Source: Methylobacteriaceae bacterium
GTDB lineage: Bacteria; Pseudomonadota; Alphaproteobacteria; Rhizobiales; Beijerinckiaceae
Direction: 5' to 3'
Assembly: GCA_020638135.1 (NCBI GenBank)
Contig: JACKJE010000008.1
Coordinates: 71,207-135,206, forward strand
DNA: 64,000 nucleotides
Part shown: positions 8,363-16,581 of the stretch, in pieces
Numbering within the stretch: the stretch's first letter is position 1
How the letters are laid out: each line of letters begins with the position of its first letter
Translations under genes and position numbers: made by a program
Notes under the pieces: model-generated
Databases searched by the model: none
What the model saw: only the letters and a program-made list of their open reading frames with translations
Told to the model about the DNA's origin: nothing

Positions 8363-9196
8363 ATGGAGCGCGCCGTGCCGGTAGAGCGTCTTGGCTTTTC
8401 ACCGAGGTTCAGGTTCGCGACGAGCATCGCCGTTCTGGCCGCGTCGATCTGCGCTTCGTCTGCGCCAGCGGCGGGCCAGGGCAAGCCGGGCATCGCGCAA
8501 GAAGTTCAAATCACGGTCAAGAAGAAGTCGTCGACGCCGAAGATGCATGTGCGAAACGCACGCGCGCGAAGCACGGCAAGGGTCATCGCGGGTTCGCGGC
8601 ATAGAAAGCCGAATCCCGTAGCCGGCAAGATAGATAGCGCTGCGACGCGGAGCGGCGACGATGTCGTGAACAATCGCGCCAACGGCGCGATGACGACCGC
8701 CAGTGGGGAAACAATGGATCAATCACAAGCGCCATCGGCTGCTACGATGGTTAGGCCGAAGCCGCGCGCAAGTGATGAAGAACTGATGGAAATTGCCCGA
8801 ACTTATTGCGGAAACATGACCGCCGGCGCTGCTGAAGCGCGCGTGGCCCGGCAGCGCCGGCAATTGCAGGACCTCGAAAAAGAAGTCGTCGACAAGTCCG
8901 CATCGCTCGCAAAGCTTTCGCAAGAAGCGCGCGGCTGGGTCGAGAAGCGTGAGAAATTGTGGACGTCGGCGCGTGACAGCCTCGTGGAGACCTACGCGAA
9001 AATGAAACCGGAGGCCGCGGCGCAACAACTCGCGGCGATGAGCGAAGAAACGGCGAGCGCGATCATCATGAAGCTCAATGCGCGCGCGGCGAGTGCGATC
9101 CTGAACGAGATGGGATCGGATCGAGCGGCGCGGCTGGCCGACGGAGCCCTCAAACGAATGGATGCCGGATCGCGGCTCGGGAAGAGCGGATCTTGA
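8363..9196 (+). CDS. motE: MotE-like periplasmic motility protein (MotC chaperone)
   Basis: In Sinorhizobium, MotE is a periplasmic protein that stabilises MotC, and its gene lies between flgI and flgH exactly as here. The protein has an N-terminal hydrophobic signal (about residues 15-35), a low-complexity basic region, a coiled coil around residues 170-205 (RQRRQLQDLEKEVVDKSASL), and a C-terminal block EKMKPEAAA-like segment with AAMSEETASAIIMKLNARAA, resembling the MgtE N-terminal fold used by MotE. At 277 residues it is longer than usual, mostly through the linker; a later start is possible. Function is inferred from position and domain pattern. Confidence 0.75.
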   Translation: MERAVPVERLGFSPRFRFATSIAVLAASICASSAPAAGQGKPGIAQEVQITVKKKSSTPKMHVRNARARSTARVIAGSRHRKPNPVAGKIDSAATRSGDDVVNNRANGAMTTASGETMDQSQAPSAATMVRPKPRASDEELMEIARTYCGNMTAGAAEARVARQRRQLQDLEKEVVDKSASLAKLSQEARGWVEKREKLWTSARDSLVETYAKMKPEAAAQQLAAMSEETASAIIMKLNARAASAILNEMGSDRAARLADGALKRMDAGSRLGKSGS

Positions 9197-9894
9197 TGAG
9201 GGCTATTTGCATTGTGGTTGTGACCCTGGCTGGTGGCTGCGCCGTTGATCCGCGCGACATAGGACGGGCGCCGCGATTGACGGCGGTAGGCGCGGGATTG
9301 AGCGCCAACGCGGACATTCAACAGATCGCCGATACACGGGCGACCTATTCCGGACCGCAACGCTCGTTGTGGGACGACCGTGGCGGCGATCTGTTCCGGG
9401 ATGCGAGAGCGGCGCGGATCGGAGATCTCATTACCGTGGTGATCGCCATCAACGACAGCGCGATCCTCGGAAATTCGACCGACCGCTCGAGCGAGTCTCT
9501 CTTCAAGAGCGCGGTCGACGGTGTGATCGCTTTTCCGATTCTGAGCGGACAGGCGAACGGGTCCATCAACGCCGGTACGACGTCGACGTCGAAGGGACAG
9601 GGCAATATCGGACGATCCGAAAAAATCCAGGTGTCGGTCGCGGCGATCGTCACCGAATTGCTGCCGAACGGCAATCTGTTGATCAGCGGGTCGCAGGAAA
9701 TTCGTGTCAACAACGAATTGCGTGAACTCAAGGTGTCGGGAATCGTGCGGCCGCGGGATGTCAGTCGCGACAACACGATCACATATGACAAGGTCGCGGA
9801 GGCGCGCATTTCCTACGGGGGAAGGGGTCGTCTCAGCGAGGTCCAGCAACCAGGCCTGCTGCATCAAATCGTCGACATTGTCCGACCGTTCTGA
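9196..9894 (+). CDS. flgH: Flagellar L-ring lipoprotein FlgH
   Basis: FlgH forms the outer-membrane ring. The N-terminus is a short lipoprotein signal ending in TLAGGC, with Cys16 as the probable lipidation site. Family blocks include LWDDRGGDLFRDARAARIGD, VVIAINDSAILGNST and VNNELRELKVSGIVRPRDVS. The end VQQPGLLHQIVDIVRPF is typical. The ATG at 9196 shares its A with the motE stop (TGATG). The protein is 232 residues. Confidence 0.96.
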   Translation: MRAICIVVVTLAGGCAVDPRDIGRAPRLTAVGAGLSANADIQQIADTRATYSGPQRSLWDDRGGDLFRDARAARIGDLITVVIAINDSAILGNSTDRSSESLFKSAVDGVIAFPILSGQANGSINAGTTSTSKGQGNIGRSEKIQVSVAAIVTELLPNGNLLISGSQEIRVNNELRELKVSGIVRPRDVSRDNTITYDKVAEARISYGGRGRLSEVQQPGLLHQIVDIVRPF

Positions 9895-9909
9895 CGGGCT
9901 CGGGTCGAT

Positions 9910-10359
9910 ATGCCAACCGTCCTTGCCGCGCTGGTGTGTTCATGCATTGCGATCGCCTTGGGAGCGGCGGGGGGCTGGTGGGGCGATCTTGTTCGCAAAC
10001 CCGCGCAATCGGCAGAGCCGCAGGCGACGCATGGCCACGGCGCAAGCCATGCGGAGGCGATCTCCGCGAAGAGGCTGCACGACATCAGGCCGATCGTCAC
10101 GAATCTTGCTGCGCCTGCAGGCGCATGGGTGCGCGTGGAACTCGCGCTCGTCGTCACCGGGAAGGCAGATCCGAAATTCGATCAGCGCGTCGCGGAATTC
10201 GTTTCCGATACGACAGACTTCCTGCGGAGCATGACGGCCCAACAGATCGAGGGCGCCAATGGACTACGCCGATTGCGGGCGGACTTACTCGATCGCGCGC
10301 GCTTCAGGATTGGCGCTGGCGCCGAGTCCGTTTTGATCCAGACCCTGGTCGTCCAATGA
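9910..10359 (+). CDS. fliL: Flagellar basal-body protein FliL
   Basis: FliL is a single-pass inner-membrane protein that surrounds or supports the stator. A transmembrane helix covers about residues 4-24, and the periplasmic part contains PIVTNLAAPAGAWVRVELAL and FVSDTTDFLRSMTAQQIEGA, the FliL/stomatin-like pattern. Length is 149 residues. It lies between flgH and fliP as in S. meliloti, and its stop overlaps the fliP ATG (ATGA). Confidence 0.9.
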   Translation: MPTVLAALVCSCIAIALGAAGGWWGDLVRKPAQSAEPQATHGHGASHAEAISAKRLHDIRPIVTNLAAPAGAWVRVELALVVTGKADPKFDQRVAEFVSDTTDFLRSMTAQQIEGANGLRRLRADLLDRARFRIGAGAESVLIQTLVVQ

Positions 10360-11102
10360 GATATTGCAAGTCGATTGTTGTCCTTTTCGCGCTCGTTCTC
10401 CTGCTTGCTCATCCGGGCGTGGCCAGCGCTCAGGCGCCCGAATTATTGCTGGGCAAGACGGGCGGGTCGATGTCCGGACGGATCGTCCAGATCGTCGCCA
10501 TACTCTCGGTATTGTCGATCGCGCCGAGTCTACTGGTCATGACAACGAGCTTCACGCGTTTTGTCGTGGCGCTTTCGTTCTTGAGGTCAGGCCTCGGCTT
10601 GCAGAATACGCCGGGCAATGTCGTTCTGGTCAGTCTGGCGCTGTTCCTGACCTTCTTCGTAATGTCGCCGACGTTCGAGAAAGCGTGGCGGGAGGGCGTG
10701 CAGCCGCTTGTCGAGCAAAAAATCGACGAGAAGGAAGCAGCGGATCGGATCGTCGGACCATTTCGCGAATTCATGGCCGCGAATGTCCGCGAAAGCGACG
10801 TCAGGCTCTTGCAGAATCTGCGGCCCGGAAGAATCGGGAACGTCGATGGCGCGGCGCCGGATATCACGATCCTCGTCCCCGCCTTCATGATCTCCGAACT
10901 GCGTCGCGGTTTCGAAATCGGCTTTCTGGTCGCCTTGCCCTTCCTCGTCATCGATCTCATCGTCGCGACGATCACCATGTCCATGGGCATGATGATGCTA
11001 CCGCCCTCCGTCATCGGATTGCCGATCAAGGTGCTGTTCTTTGTTCTGATCGATGGCTGGAGTCTGCTCGTCAGCGGTTTGGTACGATCTTACGGTGCGT
11101 AA
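10356..11102 (+). CDS. fliP: Flagellar type III export protein FliP
   Basis: FliP forms the core of the export gate with FliQ and FliR. A signal peptide (about 25 residues) precedes helices with the family blocks SLLVMTTSFTRFVVALSFLR and LGLQNTPGNVVLVSLALFLT. The C-terminal half has MISELRRGFEIGFLVALPFL and SMGMMMLPPSVIGLPIKVLF, which are near-invariant in FliP. Length is 248 residues. A hairpin followed by T residues lies directly after the stop. Confidence 0.97.
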   Translation: MRYCKSIVVLFALVLLLAHPGVASAQAPELLLGKTGGSMSGRIVQIVAILSVLSIAPSLLVMTTSFTRFVVALSFLRSGLGLQNTPGNVVLVSLALFLTFFVMSPTFEKAWREGVQPLVEQKIDEKEAADRIVGPFREFMAANVRESDVRLLQNLRPGRIGNVDGAAPDITILVPAFMISELRRGFEIGFLVALPFLVIDLIVATITMSMGMMMLPPSVIGLPIKVLFFVLIDGWSLLVSGLVRSYGA

Positions 11103-11106
11103 CGAC

Positions 11107-11137
11107 GGTTGTGCTTTAGGAAAAGCGCAACTTCTTG
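11107..11137 (+). terminator. Probable Rho-independent terminator after fliP
   Basis: The arms GTTGTGCTTT (11108-11117) and AAAGCGCAAC (11122-11131) pair over ten positions with a single T-G wobble around the loop AGGA, followed by TTCTT. It ends the flgB-fliP gene string before the flagellin gene. The T tract is short, so strength is uncertain. Confidence 0.5.
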
Positions 11138-11265
11138 GCGGTATGACCTGCTGAGGACAGATTGGCGCCGTATCAAATCGCCGCGCCAAGTGCATGAAGC
11201 AATACTGTCAAGCCGTTCGTGACGGCATGTCCCCTCCGAAAGCAGCTACCCAAAGGGACGATCGT

Positions 11266-12165
11266 ATGTCCAGTATTCTCACCAATTCGTCCGCGTTGAC
11301 CGCCCTCCAGAACCTGGCGGCGACGCAGAAAAGTCTGCAGACGACACAGAACCAGATATCAACGGGGTTGAAGGTCGGGAGCTCCGCCGACAATGCGTCG
11401 TACTGGTCGATCGCATCGACGATGAAGTCCGACAACGGGGCCCTCGGCGCCGTCAAGACGTCGCTGGCGCAGAGCGCCGCCATGCTGAGTTTCACGAATT
11501 CTGCGGTCAACAACGTGATCTCGGTGATGAACCAGATCAAGAACGATCTCGTGACGGCGAAGCAGCCCGGCGCAGACCTCGACAAGATCGGCACAGACAT
11601 CACCCAGGCGACGAAGCAGCTGACGTCGATCGTCAATTCGTCGACCTATTCCGGGGTGAACCTGTTCGACGGATCGAAATCGTCGCTGGACCTCGTGTCG
11701 TCCTTTGACCGCGATGCGACGGGCGCGACGTCTGTCGGCAAAATCACGCTGACAGCCGCCGCGCTCACGGGCACGGGGACCGGCGCCACGGCGTCGTCCG
11801 GCATTCTCGAGGGCGGCACGGGCACCGCGACCGGCACCGGGACCGATTTCACGGCGCTGTCTGTCTCGTCGTCAACCACGAGCGCGTCGCTCGACACGTT
11901 CATTGCGGACGCCGACAAGACGCTCGCTTCGCTTCAGGACTATGCGGCGAAGATCGGCGCTACGCAGACGCGTGTCTCGCTGCAACAGAACTTCGTTTCC
12001 GCGATGTCGGACGCCCTGGCCAATGGCGTGAGCGCGTTGGTCGATGCCGACATGAACGAAGCCTCGACGCGCCTGCAAGCCTTGCAGACGCAGCAGCAGC
12101 TCGGCGTTCAGTCGCTCGCGATCGCCAACCAGAATTCGCAGATGATTCTGAAACTGTTCGGCTGA
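11266..12165 (+). CDS. fliC: Flagellin
   Basis: This is the filament subunit. The N-terminal D0/D1 region reads SILTNSSALTALQNLAATQK then QNQISTGLKVGSSADNAS, and the C-terminal D0 ends SLAIANQNSQMILKLFG. The start is ATG 11266 with AAAGGGA upstream. At 299 residues the central domain is short, consisting largely of a Gly/Thr-rich segment (about residues 165-195) that repeats GTGT. It is the only flagellin gene in the window. Rhizobial genomes usually carry several, so others may lie elsewhere. It stands alone between fliP and fliF with its own leader of about 160 bases. Confidence 0.96.
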   Translation: MSSILTNSSALTALQNLAATQKSLQTTQNQISTGLKVGSSADNASYWSIASTMKSDNGALGAVKTSLAQSAAMLSFTNSAVNNVISVMNQIKNDLVTAKQPGADLDKIGTDITQATKQLTSIVNSSTYSGVNLFDGSKSSLDLVSSFDRDATGATSVGKITLTAAALTGTGTGATASSGILEGGTGTATGTGTDFTALSVSSSTTSASLDTFIADADKTLASLQDYAAKIGATQTRVSLQQNFVSAMSDALANGVSALVDADMNEASTRLQALQTQQQLGVQSLAIANQNSQMILKLFG

Positions 12166-12183
12166 CGGCCAGGACCCCGGCAA

Positions 12184-12228
12184 CTCCCGCGCAAGGTTGA
12201 CGCTCGATCGTCGCCCTATGCGCGGGAG
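12184..12228 (+). promoter_or_regulatory. Hairpin that buries the fliF ribosome binding site
   Basis: CTCCCGCGCA (12184-12193) and TGCGCGGGAG (12219-12228) are perfect ten-base complements separated by 25 bases. The right arm contains GGGAG, eight bases before the fliF ATG at 12237, so the folded RNA would hide the ribosome binding site. It could alternatively act as a weak terminator for flagellin, but no T tract follows. Confidence 0.55.
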
Positions 12229-12236
12229 ACGCCGTT

Positions 12237-13847
12237 ATGCTTCTTGCTGAAGTCCAAAAGGTGCTGAAATCGCTCGGCCAGCTCGGACCGCGGCGGCTTT
12301 GGCAACTCGGGCTCGTCGGCGTGGGCCTCGCGGCGGCGATCGCGCTGGCGAGCTACTTTGCAACCCGTCCCGCATTCGAAGTTCTCTATAGCGGTCTTGA
12401 TGCACAGGACCTAGCGCGCATTACGGGCGTGCTGCGCGAAACCAACGTTCCGTTCGACGTGACGTCCGATGGCGGAACATTGCTGGTCGAAAATGGTCAG
12501 GCGTCGCGTGCGCGAATGGTGCTCGCGGAGCGTGGTTTGCCGCGCAGCGCGACCGCCGGCTACGAACTGTTCGACAAGCTCGGATCGTTAGGTCTGACGT
12601 CATTCATGCAAGAAGTTACGCGAGTAAGGGCGCTTGAGGGAGAGCTGGCGCGAAGCATTCAAACGATGCAGGGCGTGCGAGCCGCCCGGGTTCACATTGC
12701 GCCGCAAGACGATGGCGGATTTCGTCACGCGAAGCAGGCCGCCAGCGCGTCTGTTGTCGTTCGGTTGTCATCTTCCGCCGAGAGAAGTCTCGCGCAAGCT
12801 ATCAGGCGCCTGGTGTCTTCGGCTACGCCGGGACTCGCCATTGATGCGGTAACCGTCCTGAACGCGGATGGAACCGTGCTTGCCTCGGGGGGCGAGAGTG
12901 AGGCGGCCGGTCCGCTGAACGCGCTCGGCGTCGAGAAAAGCCTGTCCGATACGTTGCAGGACAACATTCGACAGACGCTCGCGCCCGTCGTCGGCGTCAG
13001 AAATCTCAATGTGAGCGTCGCGCTGCGGCTCAATACAGACAAGCGCCAAGTGAACGAGACGATTTTCAATCCCGAATCTCGGGTCGAGCGCTCGATAAGA
13101 GTCATCAAGGAGAATCAGGCGGCTCACAATTCAAATAGTCAGCTGCCCGCATCCGTCGAGCGCAATATCCCGAACGACAAAGCCAAGGCCGACGGGAAGG
13201 TTTCGAATGAGGAAAACAGCAAGAAAGAAGAGCTTACCAACTACGAGATTTCTTCGAAATCTGTCCAGACCGTCGGGACGAGCTACGCAATCGAGCGGAT
13301 GAGCGTCGCTGTGCTGATCAATAAGGCGGCGCTTCTCGCGCGGCTTGGCGAGAAAGGCGAGAGCCTGCTGGACAAGCGACTCGGCGAGTTGACGGAGCTG
13401 GCTTCGACAGCAGTTGGTTTCAGTCGGGAGCGGGGGGATACGATCAAGCTGGCGGCGATCGAATTCTCTGACGGCGCGACCGATATGGCGCCGGTCGGCG
13501 AACCCGGATTTCTGGCAATGGTTGGGCGTCAATTCGGAGCCGTTCTCAACGCGCTTGCGATTGTGGTCGTTGCGCTCGTCGCGGGCGGTGTGGCCTCGCG
13601 CTTGCTTAAGCAGACGACCGAGCCGCGCAATGCGTCCGCCCTGCAGATCGCCGCCGACGATGTTCGCGAAATTGCGGGCCCGACCGCGGGTGGTGCTGCC
13701 GTGACCGAAAGCGCGACGGGCGAAGTGGTCGAGAGCCAGCGCAAGCGTGCGCAAAAGAGGCTCGAAATGCTTGTCGAGGCCGACGAAGAACAAGCCGCGC
13801 AAGTGATCAAGGGATGGTTGCGGGCGGAGGCGCGCGGTGAAGCGTGA
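12237..13847 (+). CDS. fliF: Flagellar MS-ring protein FliF
   Basis: FliF builds the MS ring in the inner membrane and is the base on which rotor and export gate assemble. The 536-residue protein has an N-terminal transmembrane helix (about 23-43), then FEVLYSGLDAQDLARITGVL, ARMVLAERGLPRSATAGYEL and VRAARVHIAPQDDGG, all typical FliF/YscJ blocks. A second membrane segment near residues 430-455 (LNALAIVVVALVAGG) precedes the cytoplasmic FliG-binding tail ending EEQAAQVIKGWLR. Its ribosome binding site sits in a hairpin. Confidence 0.97.
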   Translation: MLLAEVQKVLKSLGQLGPRRLWQLGLVGVGLAAAIALASYFATRPAFEVLYSGLDAQDLARITGVLRETNVPFDVTSDGGTLLVENGQASRARMVLAERGLPRSATAGYELFDKLGSLGLTSFMQEVTRVRALEGELARSIQTMQGVRAARVHIAPQDDGGFRHAKQAASASVVVRLSSSAERSLAQAIRRLVSSATPGLAIDAVTVLNADGTVLASGGESEAAGPLNALGVEKSLSDTLQDNIRQTLAPVVGVRNLNVSVALRLNTDKRQVNETIFNPESRVERSIRVIKENQAAHNSNSQLPASVERNIPNDKAKADGKVSNEENSKKEELTNYEISSKSVQTVGTSYAIERMSVAVLINKAALLARLGEKGESLLDKRLGELTELASTAVGFSRERGDTIKLAAIEFSDGATDMAPVGEPGFLAMVGRQFGAVLNALAIVVVALVAGGVASRLLKQTTEPRNASALQIAADDVREIAGPTAGGAAVTESATGEVVESQRKRAQKRLEMLVEADEEQAAQVIKGWLRAEARGEA

Positions 13848-14448
13848 CGTGCTGATCGCCCATCTTCGCGATGTTCGTCAGGATACCGGCGGATGTCGCG
13901 CGCCGTCGGGGCTAGGATTTGTCGAGGAAGAACCGCGGGCGATCGCGGAGACAGCGGCCTATGAGCGCGGCCTGGAGGATGCGTTGGTCCGATCAAGCAT
14001 CCTCGTCGAGCAGGCCCTGGCGGTGGCCGCCAGCGAGGTGCAGATGATACGCGAGCGGCGGAGCGTCGAATGGCAGAACATGATCAGCAAAGAAGCGGCG
14101 GCCGGCCGCGCGCGGCTGGAGGAGCGCCTGTCGACGGGGCTGGTGCGGGCGCTTGCGCCCTTCATCGACGAGATGCAACGCGTTCGCATCCGGGCGTCGT
14201 TTCTCCAATTTCTTCAGGAGACGGTGGCCGACGGGTTCGTAACCGAGATGAAGGTGTCGGGGCCGGCGTCCGAGGAACAATTCGTTCTCGAATGCCTCGG
14301 CAAGGCCGGCGTCAAGGCTGTATTCCATCCGAGCGAGGGCGATGAAATGGAAGCGGCGATCGGAGACACGGTCGTCAACGTTGACTTCGGCAGTTGGGCG
14401 CAACGCGTTCTGACGGAATTCGTCGAGGGTCGCAATGTCGGAAACTGA
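13837..14448 (+). CDS. Putative FliH-like flagellar protein
   Basis: A 203-residue acidic protein begins at a GTG inside the end of fliF and runs into motB with a 14-base overlap. The middle is predicted helical and charged (QMIRERRSVEWQNMISKEAA), and the C-terminal part (VLECLGKAGVKAVFHPSEGD then VVNVDFGSWAQRVLTEFVEG) has the length and layout of FliH, the regulator of the FliI export ATPase. No diagnostic motif can be confirmed by eye. The call comes mainly from position behind fliF and from the helical/globular layout; it may be a rhizobial-specific flagellar protein. Confidence 0.5.
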   Translation: MKRDVLIAHLRDVRQDTGGCRAPSGLGFVEEEPRAIAETAAYERGLEDALVRSSILVEQALAVAASEVQMIRERRSVEWQNMISKEAAAGRARLEERLSTGLVRALAPFIDEMQRVRIRASFLQFLQETVADGFVTEMKVSGPASEEQFVLECLGKAGVKAVFHPSEGDEMEAAIGDTVVNVDFGSWAQRVLTEFVEGRNVGN

Positions 14449-15436
14449 ACGCGACGCTCCGCATGAAATTGTCATCGTTCGCCGCCGTGGCGACGGCGAC
14501 CACGACGACCATCATGGCGGCGTCTGGAAGGTCGCCTTCGCCGACTTCATGACGGCAATGATGGCGTTCTTTCTCGTTCTGTGGATCGTCAATTCGACGA
14601 CGAAGCAGACGCGGAGCTCATTGGCGCGCTATTTCAACCCTATTCGCCTGTCCGACACAACGCCTGCAAGAAAGGGCCTAAACGATCCACGCGAAGTCGA
14701 TTTCGACGCGTCCGCGGCGGGGCGTCACAGCGGCGATGCGAAGTCCGGCGCGGAGGCGGCATCCAAACAGACCGCCACCGACAGGAGTGAGAGCGGGAAT
14801 GAGCCCGAGTTGGAGGCGAAAGATGCTGGCGATGCGCATAAGCCTGTGTACGACACGGCGACGCGGATGCAAGACGAATTCGCCGATCCGTTCGCCGGAA
14901 TGCGTCGCCGACACGCGAGTGTGGCGCCGGTGGTCGGCGGCAAGAGGAACGGCGACACGAAGGAAAAGGAAGAATCCGAGGCGGGTTCACTGAGAAAAGC
15001 GATCGACGCCAGGCTTGGCGAGGAGCGGGTCGCGGACCTGAAAGGCTTGATCGAGGTCAGCGCGGTTGCGGACGGCATATTGATCAGCCTGACGGATGGA
15101 GCAGATCTCGGCACGTTTGCGATCGGTTCATCGCAACCGGAGGGAAGACTGACACATGTTCTGTCGGCGATTGCCGACGCCCTCAAAGCGACGAGAGGCA
15201 CTGTCGTTGTGCGTGGTCATACCGACGCGCGGCCCTACCGAAGAGGTACGTCGGACAATTGGACGTTATCTTTCGCGCGGGCGCAAACGGCATTCGTCGG
15301 CCTCGTTCGTTCGGGTTTCGACGAGCGGCGGATCGAGCGGGTGGAAGGTCATGCGGATCGAAAATTGAAGAATGCATCATCGCCGCAGGCGCCGGAGAAT
15401 CGGCGCATCGAAATTCTGCTTCGTCGGACGCCATGA
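14435..15436 (+). CDS. motB: Flagellar motor stator protein MotB
   Basis: MotB anchors the stator to peptidoglycan. It has a short cytoplasmic start, the single helix FADFMTAMMAFFLVLWIVNS with the proton-binding Asp37, a long charged low-complexity linker (about residues 65-190), and a C-terminal OmpA-type domain with VVVRGHTDARPYRRG and LSFARAQTAFVGLVRSG. Length is 333 residues. It overlaps motC by four bases (ATGA). The linker is typical of rhizobial MotB, which works with MotC. Confidence 0.95.
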   Translation: MSETERDAPHEIVIVRRRGDGDHDDHHGGVWKVAFADFMTAMMAFFLVLWIVNSTTKQTRSSLARYFNPIRLSDTTPARKGLNDPREVDFDASAAGRHSGDAKSGAEAASKQTATDRSESGNEPELEAKDAGDAHKPVYDTATRMQDEFADPFAGMRRRHASVAPVVGGKRNGDTKEKEESEAGSLRKAIDARLGEERVADLKGLIEVSAVADGILISLTDGADLGTFAIGSSQPEGRLTHVLSAIADALKATRGTVVVRGHTDARPYRRGTSDNWTLSFARAQTAFVGLVRSGFDERRIERVEGHADRKLKNASSPQAPENRRIEILLRRTP

Positions 15437-16581
15437 CGATGCTCAGAGCAGTCACGATAGCAATCGGGTTGACACTCGCGGCGGGCGTCGGGGCGAATGC
15501 GACCGAGCGGCAACCCGCCTACGAATTGATGCGGGACCTGCAGGACTTTCAGGATCGTTCTGCTTTTGGAAAGGAACAAGTCGCTGATCAGATCGCCAAT
15601 GCGGCAATCCGTTTTGCCGAGACAGTCAATAGTGAGCAAATCGATTGGAAAGATGAGCGCGACCGCAACGCGGTCGCGTATTTTCTGTTGACCGGCGGAG
15701 ATGCGCAAGGCGTCAGGAAGGCAGTCGTGGCGGCGACCAAGGACCGAGCGGAAGCCGCGCTTCTTGGGAAGGCGCTCGAATTTTCCGTCGCCGATAATAG
15801 AGATGCGAGGGAAGGGCTCGAAGCGGTGGACCCACGCGAGGCGCCGGCTGAGCTGGCGGGCGCCCTCGCGCTGGCGCAAGCGCGTGTTCTTGCGAAACGC
15901 GATCGCGCGCGCGCTAGTGAGAAGCTGATGGCAGCGCAAATTCTTTCGCCCGGCGGATTGATCGAGGAAGCCGCCCTGCGGCAGCAATTGTTTCTGCTTG
16001 ATAGCGAGGCTGACGCGCGACGCGTCGCCCGCATCGTGCATCGCTATCTCGGGCGCTTTGCAAATTCCTACTATGCAGAAAATTTTCTGCAGAGGCTCGA
16101 GCGGCTTGTCGAGGACATGTGGACCGCGACCGATGCCGCCGCGCGGCGGGAGTTCATGGACGCTATCGAGTCGTTGCCTGCGACCGCCCGGACGCGACTG
16201 GCGATGCGCCTTGCGCGGTCTTCGCTGCTACGCGGGGATCAGCGCGGCGCTCTGACGGCGACGGAAGCAGTCTGCAAAGGTCAGACCGAAGACGCCGCAG
16301 TTCGTTGGAGGTGTGACTTATATCGCGAAATCGCGTCGATCTACGGACGTGCGGAAACGGAGGGAGGCGCCGACCTTGCTATGTCGCACTGGGAGGGCGC
16401 GTCAGATGAAGATCGGCTGCTTCGCGCTTGCGCTTGGGTTGTCAGCGCATATGTCTATTCGAGCCAATCGCCCAAGATTGAAGCGGTCAGCGGGCCAAAG
16501 GCGGATGACGAGACCCAAGAGGTGAAAAAAGTTCGCAGGCGGATTTCCGAAGTTGATCTGATTCTTTCGAGTGATCGTTAG
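15433..16581 (+). CDS. motC: Chemotaxis/motility periplasmic protein MotC
   Basis: MotC is a rhizobial periplasmic protein that interacts with the MotB periplasmic domain. A signal peptide (about 23 residues) precedes a helical repeat-type protein with PAYELMRDLQDFQDRSAFGK near the N-terminus, then AVAYFLLTGGDAQGVRKAV and VHRYLGRFANSYYAENFLQR. Length is 382 residues, close to S. meliloti MotC. Its position after motB and before fliK is the rhizobial order. The start is ATG 15433, overlapping the motB stop. Confidence 0.88.
   Translation: MTMLRAVTIAIGLTLAAGVGANATERQPAYELMRDLQDFQDRSAFGKEQVADQIANAAIRFAETVNSEQIDWKDERDRNAVAYFLLTGGDAQGVRKAVVAATKDRAEAALLGKALEFSVADNRDAREGLEAVDPREAPAELAGALALAQARVLAKRDRARASEKLMAAQILSPGGLIEEAALRQQLFLLDSEADARRVARIVHRYLGRFANSYYAENFLQRLERLVEDMWTATDAAARREFMDAIESLPATARTRLAMRLARSSLLRGDQRGALTATEAVCKGQTEDAAVRWRCDLYREIASIYGRAETEGGADLAMSHWEGASDEDRLLRACAWVVSAYVYSSQSPKIEAVSGPKADDETQEVKKVRRRISEVDLILSSDR

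Noticed and set aside
11103..11265. Sigma-54 or sigma-28 promoter for flagellin
   Set aside because: No GG-N10-GC element with proper flanks or a sigma-28-type pair could be found by eye; the promoter class remains open.
11765..11850. GTGT-type repeat in flagellin as a phase-variation tract
   Set aside because: Repeats are imperfect at the DNA level and keep the frame; they look like a flexible surface loop of the filament.
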